From positions 1 to 10,278 of the forward strand of contig JAKAML010000021.1 in assembly GCA_021812845.1 (NCBI GenBank): 10,278 nucleotides of DNA, in the 5' to 3' direction. The notes below the pieces were generated by a model, which saw only the letters and a program-made list of their open reading frames with translations, was not told where the DNA came from and made no database searches. Within the stretch, counting starts at the first letter, position 1. Every line of letters starts with the position of its first letter. The position numbers and the translations under genes are program-made. Shown piece by piece: positions 6,059 to 10,278 of the stretch. The DNA comes from Pseudomonadota bacterium (lineage in GTDB: Bacteria > Pseudomonadota > Alphaproteobacteria > Rhizobiales > Hyphomicrobiaceae).

Positions 6059-6294
6059 CGGCGGGCGAGCAGCAATCCCCCGCGCGATGCGCTTCAGCCA
6101 CGCGGTGCACGGTCGCGGGGGCTCGGGCGATTCGTGCCACCGGCCGGTCCCGGCGATTGTCGTCGTCGATCGCGGCGGCGGGCGGCCGGGGGCGGCGGCG
6201 ACCTGGCCGGTCGAAAACTTCATGAATTGAATCAATGCGCTGTCAGCAGGCGCTTGGCGGCGGCGCCGATCCCGACCGTCGGCTGCGATTTGCC
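6059..6294. other. Divergent intergenic region with an AT-richer patch and an FNR-like motif
   Basis: No gene is seen. Most of it is GC-rich, but 6213-6236 is locally AT-rich. ATGAA-TTGA-ATCAA at 6222-6235 matches eight of ten defined positions of the FNR/FixK consensus TTGAT-N4-ATCAA. It also contains a GANTC site (6229-6233). Its centre is about 100 bases upstream of the predicted start of the DUF3305 transcript, farther than usual for class II activation. Confidence 0.25.
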
Positions 6295-6324
6295 TTGAGC
6301 CGGGCCGCCGAACGTCTATATACT
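6295..6324 (+). promoter_or_regulatory. Sigma-70-type promoter of the DUF3305 transcript
   Basis: TTGAGC (6295-6300) is followed 18 bases later by TATACT (6319-6324); TATATA (6317-6322) with a 16-base spacer is an alternative -10. The AT-rich -10 region stands out against the GC-rich background. The transcription start would fall at about 6329-6331, coinciding with an ATG at 6330. Confidence 0.6.
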
Positions 6325-6329
6325 TTTGT

Positions 6330-6455
6330 ATGAGATCCGAACGCGTCTTCGTCATGATCGAGGCCCCATCGAGCGGTCTAGCCGTGAACGAGGGGCCGTG
6401 GAGCCGCTCCGCGGCCCCAGGCAGGTCGGATATGATCGCGCAGGGCGGGCATTGA
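6330..6455 (+). CDS. Possible leaderless 41-codon ORF coupled to the DUF3305 gene
   Basis: An ATG at 6330-6332 opens a 41-codon frame, beginning MRSERVFVMIEAPSSG and ending in TGA at 6453-6455. That stop overlaps the ATG of the DUF3305 gene by one base (TGATG), a typical translational coupling. The ATG sits at the predicted +1 of the promoter at 6295-6324 and has no ribosome binding site, so translation would be leaderless. About four fifths of its third codon positions are G or C, like real genes here. No family is recognised and no membrane segment or metal motif is seen. It could be a leader peptide, a real microprotein, or chance. Confidence 0.4.
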   Translation: MRSERVFVMIEAPSSGLAVNEGPWSRSAAPGRSDMIAQGGH

Positions 6456-7009
6456 TGGTCCAAGCATTCTCATTGCCGATCGGCGTCATCGTCGCGCGCG
6501 AGCCGTCGTCCGACCCCTGGCAGACCTATCGCTGGCGGCCGGTCAGCGTGTTCCTCGACGAGGCCGGACAGGACACGACCGGCCGGTCGGCGTGGCGCGA
6601 GGTCGAGCGCGGGCGGGGTTACGTCCACTATCACGCGGCGACGCTGCCGCTGCTGTTGAAGGGCAAGGAGACGGTCGCCTATCGGGTCAATCTGGCCAAT
6701 GGCGTGCCCTCGGTCTACGTCGTGATGCGCGAGAATGCGGCGGACGGCGGACTGCCGGTCAGCATCCAGCAACTGACCGTGTCGCCGTTCGAGATCCAGG
6801 GCTACGCCGAAGCCGGCGTCGAGACCGTCGAGCGCGTGCCGATGCCCGAGCCGCTGGTGCGCATCCTCAACGCGTTCGTCGACGGCAGCGGGGCCAAGCC
6901 GCCGTGCGCGTCGAATGGCACGCCGGCGGCTACGAGCGGTGCGCCGGGCGGACCCTTGCTGCGGGCGCCTTGGCCGCTGCGTCTCGCCGGCTCCAAGTTC
7001 GTCGTCTGA
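6455..7009 (+). CDS. DUF3305 domain-containing protein
   Basis: 184 residues. The family signature is at the N-terminus: LPIGVIVAREPSSDPWQTY followed by RWRPVSVFL, then the ETVAYRVNL segment, NGVPSVYVVMRE, and the GYAEAGVETVERVPMPEPLVR segment. DUF3305 genes are usually found near formate dehydrogenase and molybdenum-cofactor genes, often beside a DUF3306 gene; the biochemical role is unknown. Here no DUF3306 frame follows. Residues ~138-184 form a Gly/Ala/Pro-rich tail without domain character, perhaps a drifted or truncated end. The ATG at 6455 is chosen because the domain begins there; the open frame continues upstream without homology. It converges with the fdhD-mobA-mobB operon, 66 bases away. 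Confidence 0.8.
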   Translation: MVQAFSLPIGVIVAREPSSDPWQTYRWRPVSVFLDEAGQDTTGRSAWREVERGRGYVHYHAATLPLLLKGKETVAYRVNLANGVPSVYVVMRENAADGGLPVSIQQLTVSPFEIQGYAEAGVETVERVPMPEPLVRILNAFVDGSGAKPPCASNGTPAATSGAPGGPLLRAPWPLRLAGSKFVV

Positions 7010-7075
7010 ACGCCGGGCGCTTTGCGGCCCTTCTTCATCCTTGCGACCCGATCCGCCGTCGACCGCGCCCGGACC

Positions 7076-8041
7076 CTAATCGAACCGGAAGTGCGTCTCG
7101 GGCGCGGCGATCCGGCCTGCGCGCACGCGGCCCGGCACACCCGCTGGCGCCGGCTCGGCCAGCGACAGCAGGCGGACCTTGACCGCATGGGCGTCGAGCA
7201 GCGGATCGGTCGCCAGCAGGCGCGCGGCGACGGCCGCCACACGCACGACCGCGAGCTCGGCCCGCCGGCGCGCCGACGGGTCCGCCGCTCCCCTCCCAAC
7301 ACCGGCATCGACCGGCACCGCGACGTCCGCGGCCGGCCCGCCGGTGCCTTCGGCCGTGGCGAGGCCGCCGGCCGCGGTCGCGGGCGCGACCACCAGGAGG
7401 TTGCCGATCGACATGTCGTCGAAGCCCTCGATCGTGATCGGCGGGCCGTAGGCTGGAGCGATGAACAGCAGGTTCGAGAATCGCCGCGCCGCCTCGATCA
7501 AGAGCATCCAGTCCGGTCCGGCTCCGTCGGCCGTGGCGGCGAGCGCGGGCACGATGCGGGCCGGGCTGCGCGCGGCGAAGGCGATGGCGGCTGCCAGGGC
7601 GCCGCGCTCGCCGTCCCTGGTCTTGAGCACGATCAGGCGGCTCGCGCCGGCCTCGGCGACGAGCATCCGTGCCGGGCTTGGGGCCTCGTCATCGGCGGCG
7701 GGCGCGCCGGGGCAGGCGTCGGCGACGCACCCGCGGTCGGCCTCGAACGGCCGCGCGTCATTGTCGACGAAGTCCCAGCCGATCGGCTCGCCCTCGCCAT
7801 CGCGGGCGAGCCGCGCGGCGAGCGCGGGGATCCGGTAGTCGACGCCGGGTCCGACGAGGGCGATGGGCACGCCGCCAGGGTCGCGGCCGGGCGGCACGCG
7901 CGGATCCCGGCTCTCCTGCGCCCGGGCGCGATCGGACACGCCGGTCCACGGCCAGGACGACGTGACCGCGACGGCGGCGAGAAGCAGGGCGGCGAAGCCG
8001 CGGATCGGTTCGCGATGTCGAGACGGCGCGGTGAAGGTCAT
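7076..8041 (-). CDS. Exported subtilase-like protein with apparently lost catalytic residues
   Basis: 321 residues. A signal peptide is clear: basic start, hydrophobic stretch at ~16-27, probable cleavage after A39-R-A41. The mature part follows the subtilisin (S8) order but with degenerate motifs. VPIALVGPGVDYRIPALAA (58-76) matches the strand with the catalytic Asp, here Gly64. GWDFVDND (88-95) is typical of subtilases. RLIVLKTRDGERGALAAAIA (135-154) matches the helix of AI-type motifs. LLFIAPAYG (191-199) replaces AAGN, losing the oxyanion Asn. The segment 257-291, ending AVKVRL, matches the SGTSMAAPHVAG-to-VKARL region with Glu262 where Ser is expected. No HGTH motif is seen. C105 and C110 could form a disulfide. 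Its ATG overlaps the mobB stop by 4 bases (ATGA), so it is translationally coupled. The fold assignment is inference from motif order. Confidence 0.6.
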   Translation of the reverse strand: MTFTAPSRHREPIRGFAALLLAAVAVTSSWPWTGVSDRARAQESRDPRVPPGRDPGGVPIALVGPGVDYRIPALAARLARDGEGEPIGWDFVDNDARPFEADRGCVADACPGAPAADDEAPSPARMLVAEAGASRLIVLKTRDGERGALAAAIAFAARSPARIVPALAATADGAGPDWMLLIEAARRFSNLLFIAPAYGPPITIEGFDDMSIGNLLVVAPATAAGGLATAEGTGGPAADVAVPVDAGVGRGAADPSARRRAELAVVRVAAVAARLLATDPLLDAHAVKVRLLSLAEPAPAGVPGRVRAGRIAAPETHFRFD

Positions 8042-8604
8042 TGCGACGGCGACGTATCCCGGGCTCGGGTCTCGTCCGGACGCGTCGCGGCGGCAAGCCC
8101 GAGCCGCTCGGCGATGAAATTCGCGATCGCCGTCACGTCGTCGAGGTCGAAGACCGGCACGCGTGCGTCCGTCACACTGTGGTCTGCGGCGATGGCGATC
8201 ACGCGCGGGTCGTCGTCCGCCAGCCTCCGCCGGGTCACCTGCGCGGCGCGGCGCGCCTCGATCTTCGGGATCGGCGCGGACTTGTAGCCCTCGACGATCA
8301 CCAGGTCCGCCGGGTCGAGGCTCGCGACGACCTCCTCGAAATTCGGCTCCGGGGATCGGCCGAGTTCGGTCACGATCGCCCACCGCTTGCCCGATACGAC
8401 GGCAACCTGCGCCGCGCCCGCCCGGCGATGGCGGGCGCTGTCGGTCTCGCCGTCGTCGATCTGAAACTCGTGATGGGCGTGCTTGATCGTGGCCACCTTG
8501 TAGCCGCGGCGATCGAACTCGGCGACGAGCCGCACGGTCAGCGTGGTCTTGCCGGATTTCTTCCAGCCGGCGATGCCGATGAGGGGTGGGCGGGCACAGG
8601 GCAC
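8038..8604 (-). CDS. mobB: Molybdopterin-guanine dinucleotide biosynthesis protein B (MobB GTPase)
   Basis: 188 residues from GTG at 8604. The P-loop GIAGWKKSGKTTL (Walker A, residues 10-22) is followed by VATIKHAHHEFQIDD, the DSARHRRAGAAQVAVVS segment and LVIVEGYKSAPIPKIE, all typical of MobB. Family knowledge: MobB is a cytoplasmic GTPase that assists MobA in making the bis-MGD cofactor used by formate dehydrogenases and related enzymes; it is not essential in E. coli. The GTG lies 13 bases after the mobA stop; no other in-frame start sits between the mobA stop and the P-loop, though no strong ribosome binding site is seen. Its stop overlaps the next gene by 4 bases. Confidence 0.92.
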   Translation of the reverse strand: MPCARPPLIGIAGWKKSGKTTLTVRLVAEFDRRGYKVATIKHAHHEFQIDDGETDSARHRRAGAAQVAVVSGKRWAIVTELGRSPEPNFEEVVASLDPADLVIVEGYKSAPIPKIEARRAAQVTRRRLADDDPRVIAIAADHSVTDARVPVFDLDDVTAIANFIAERLGLAAATRPDETRARDTSPSQ

Positions 8605-8617
8605 GTCGGGTCTCGGC

Positions 8618-9280
8618 TCACTGTTCTGCCGCGACGAGCCGGCGCGCCTGCGCGAGCTCCTCGGGCGTGTTGGCGTTGAAGAACGGATCGATGCAGGCCG
8701 CGCCGATCCTGCGGTAGGGGAAGTCGACCGGAAGCGTACCATGGCGGTCGGTCCACGCCAGCACCTTGCGCGTGCCCTGGCCGAGCGCCGCCTCGAGGTC
8801 GTCGGCGAGCCCGACCGGCCACAGACCGATCACCGGATGCAGCTCGCCGCCCGAGGCCGCGAGCGCGATGCCGCCGCCCTCCGCGGCCTCGGCCTCGAGC
8901 AGCCGGCCGACGAGGTCGTCGGGCAGGAACGGCGCGTCGGTCGAGACGGTGACGACGAACCGCGCATCCGGGGCGTTCGCCGCCGTCCAGCGCATGGCCG
9001 CCAGCACCCCGGCCAGCGGACCGGCGTAGCCGCCGACGGTGTCGGCGACCACCGGCAGGCCGAACGCCGCGAACCGCGCCGGATCGCCGTTGGCGTTGAC
9101 GATCATGCGCCCGACCTGCGGCGCGAGCCGCTCCATGACGTGCGCGAGCATCGGCCTGCCGCCGAGATCGAGCAGGCCCTTGTCGCCCGAGGCGTCGTCT
9201 CCGCGCCCGGCGCCGAACATGCGCCGCGACTGGCCGCCGGCCAGCAGCACGCCGACGATCGCGGCCTTGTCGATCGCCAT
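8618..9280 (-). CDS. mobA: Molybdenum cofactor guanylyltransferase
   Basis: 220 residues. MobA transfers GMP from GTP to molybdopterin, forming the MGD form of the cofactor in the cytoplasm. The nucleotide-binding signature is VLLAGGQSRRM (residues 11-21), followed by DKGLLDLGGRPM (33-44). Between RRM and DKG there is an insert of about eight residues (FGAGRGDDASG), where the E. coli protein has only a short GGV link. VVADTVGGYAGPLAGVLAAM and STDAPFLPDDL provide the substrate and metal-binding regions. GGAGG (9292-9288) lies 7 bases before the ATG. The start overlaps the fdhD stop by one base (TGATG), so fdhD and mobA are translationally coupled. Confidence 0.95.
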   Translation of the reverse strand: MAIDKAAIVGVLLAGGQSRRMFGAGRGDDASGDKGLLDLGGRPMLAHVMERLAPQVGRMIVNANGDPARFAAFGLPVVADTVGGYAGPLAGVLAAMRWTAANAPDARFVVTVSTDAPFLPDDLVGRLLEAEAAEGGGIALAASGGELHPVIGLWPVGLADDLEAALGQGTRKVLAWTDRHGTLPVDFPYRRIGAACIDPFFNANTPEELAQARRLVAAEQ

Positions 9281-10167
9281 CAATCGGCCTCCGCCATGCT
9301 GCCCTTGCGCTGGGTGCCGCGCGGGCTGTCGACCTCGACCTTCGACAGGTCGGCGTCGAACACGAGCCGGCCCTCGCCCGCGAGGCAGACGAAGCGCTTG
9401 CCGCGCGCGCGACCGACCAGCGTCAGGCCGGCCTTCCTCGCCAGCTCCACGCCCCAGGCCGTGAACCCCGAGCGCGAGACCAGGATCGGGATCCGCATCT
9501 TCACGCACTTGATGACCATCTCGGAGGTCAGCCGGCCGGTGGTGTAGAAGATCTTGTCGTCGGACGTGACGTGGTGGCGGAACATGTAGCCGGCGATCTT
9601 GTCGATGGCGTTGTGGCGGCCCACGTCCTCCATGTAGACGAGCGGCTTGTCCGCCTCGCACAGCACGCAGCCGTGGATCGCGCCCGCCTTCAGGTAGAGG
9701 CTCGGCTCGGTGTTGATCTTCCTGGTCAGCGCATAGAGCCACGACGTCCTGAGTCGCGCCTGCTGCGACAGCGCGATGCCGTCGAGCTCGTCCATCAGGT
9801 CGCCGAACACCGTCCCCTGCGCGCAGCCCGACGTCTGAACCTTCTTCTTGAGCTTGTCCTCGTAATCGGTCTGGCGCTCGGTGCGCACGACGATGGTCTC
9901 GATATCCTCGGCGTGGTCGATCGCGGTGACGACGTCGTCGGCCTTCAGCATCCCCTGGTTGAGGAGGTAGCCGACGGCGAGCAGGTCCGGGTGGTCGCCG
10001 ATCGTCATCATGGTCACGATCTCGCGGCCGTTGAGGAACAGCGTCAGCGGCCGCTCGGTGACGACGTCGGTCACGACCGTCCGGCCTTCCTGGTCGATAC
10101 CCTCGACCGCCGCCGACAGCCGCGGATCGTCGGGTGTCGGCCGTACCTCGAATTCCTTCAATCGCAT
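9280..10167 (-). CDS. fdhD: Formate dehydrogenase accessory sulfurtransferase FdhD
   Basis: FdhD passes sulfur from a cysteine desulfurase to the bis-MGD cofactor so that formate dehydrogenase becomes active. Family segments: TERPLTLFLNGREIVTMM, HPDLLAVGYLLNQG, VYMEDVGRHNAIDKIAG, YTTGRLTSEMVIK and ILVSRSGFTAWGVELA. At the site equivalent to E. coli C121-x-x-C124 only the first Cys is kept (C115 in SGCAQGT). A different CxxC appears at C167-x-x-C170 in IHGCVLCEAD. The ATG at 10167 starts the conserved MRLKEFEVRPTP and gives 295 residues, but has no strong ribosome binding site. An in-frame GTG at 10233 overlaps the stop of the upstream gene in a GTGA arrangement; it and an ATG at 10221 would both add a CPPC motif. 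mobA follows with one base of overlap. Confidence 0.94.
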   Translation of the reverse strand: MRLKEFEVRPTPDDPRLSAAVEGIDQEGRTVVTDVVTERPLTLFLNGREIVTMMTIGDHPDLLAVGYLLNQGMLKADDVVTAIDHAEDIETIVVRTERQTDYEDKLKKKVQTSGCAQGTVFGDLMDELDGIALSQQARLRTSWLYALTRKINTEPSLYLKAGAIHGCVLCEADKPLVYMEDVGRHNAIDKIAGYMFRHHVTSDDKIFYTTGRLTSEMVIKCVKMRIPILVSRSGFTAWGVELARKAGLTLVGRARGKRFVCLAGEGRLVFDADLSKVEVDSPRGTQRKGSMAEAD

Positions 10168-10229
10168 CGGGGACCGGCTTTCGATTTCCTCTGGCCGTGC
10201 ACAAGGTGGGCAAACTACCATGCCGCCGC

Positions 10230-10278
10230 TCACTTGAGATGGGCGTTCACGAGACCGTCAACCAGGGTACGGGGGTCG
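10230..10278 (-). CDS. 3' end of an upstream gene in the fdhD operon (not identifiable)
   Basis: Reading in from the right edge on the minus strand, an open frame gives DPRTLVDGLVNAHLK and stops with TGA at 10232-10230. Third positions are mostly G or C. The stop overlaps a possible GTG start of fdhD by bases of a GTGA, the usual sign of coupled genes in one operon. Fifteen codons are too few to name the product; a formate dehydrogenase or cofactor-related gene would fit the context but this is a guess. Confidence 0.4.
   Translation of the reverse strand, partial: DPRTLVDGLVNAHLK

Noticed and set aside
7010..7075. Possible terminator between the DUF3305 gene and the convergent operon
   Set aside because: Only a 4-bp GGGC/GCCC stem with a mixed TTCTTC tail was found; too weak to claim.
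7022..8287. Plus-strand 421-codon frame opposite the mobB/subtilase-like genes
   Set aside because: The minus strand shows a signal peptide, tight gene coupling and MobB homology; the plus frame is an antisense shadow.

Overview
The window is high-GC DNA (about 70% by eye) with strong G/C preference at third codon positions. It comes from an alphaproteobacterium, most likely of the order Hyphomicrobiales (Rhizobiales). The strongest taxonomic marker is gcrA, a cell-cycle regulator found essentially only in Alphaproteobacteria. The rhizobial-type FdhD and the argD-argF-hslO order next to gcrA agree with this. No rRNA, tRNA, CRISPR array, transposase or prophage gene was seen, so this looks like ordinary chromosome.

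Layout. (1) 1-542, + strand: 3' end of an Mrp/ApbC-type Fe-S carrier gene fused to a DUF971 domain. (2) 584-1277, - strand: gcrA with its own intrinsic terminator. (3) 1278-2062: an unusually long divergent intergenic region. It holds an 11-bp tandem repeat and, just before argD, a ladder of mutually exclusive hairpins ending in an intrinsic terminator, which resembles an attenuator. (4) 2063-5391, + strand: argD-argF-hslO, a tightly spaced arginine biosynthesis and redox-chaperone operon. (5) 5411-5967, - strand: two very small membrane proteins. (6) 6295-7009, + strand: a promoter, a possible leaderless 41-codon ORF, and a DUF3305 gene. (7) 7076-10278, - strand: a compact operon of fdhD, mobA, mobB and an exported, apparently catalytically dead subtilase-like protein. 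A gene entering from the right edge precedes fdhD.

How the genes fit together. argD and argF make N-acetylornithine and citrulline for arginine; hslO guards against oxidative unfolding. The right half is concerned with maturing a molybdenum/tungsten bis-MGD enzyme, most plausibly formate dehydrogenase. MobA adds GMP to the molybdopterin cofactor, MobB is its accessory GTPase, and FdhD delivers sulfur to the cofactor. DUF3305 proteins are usually encoded near formate dehydrogenases.

Points most worth a second look are the argD leader (1961-2037), the pseudo-subtilase translationally coupled to mobB (7076-8041), the relocated CxxC pair in FdhD, and the possible leaderless ORF coupled to the DUF3305 gene.
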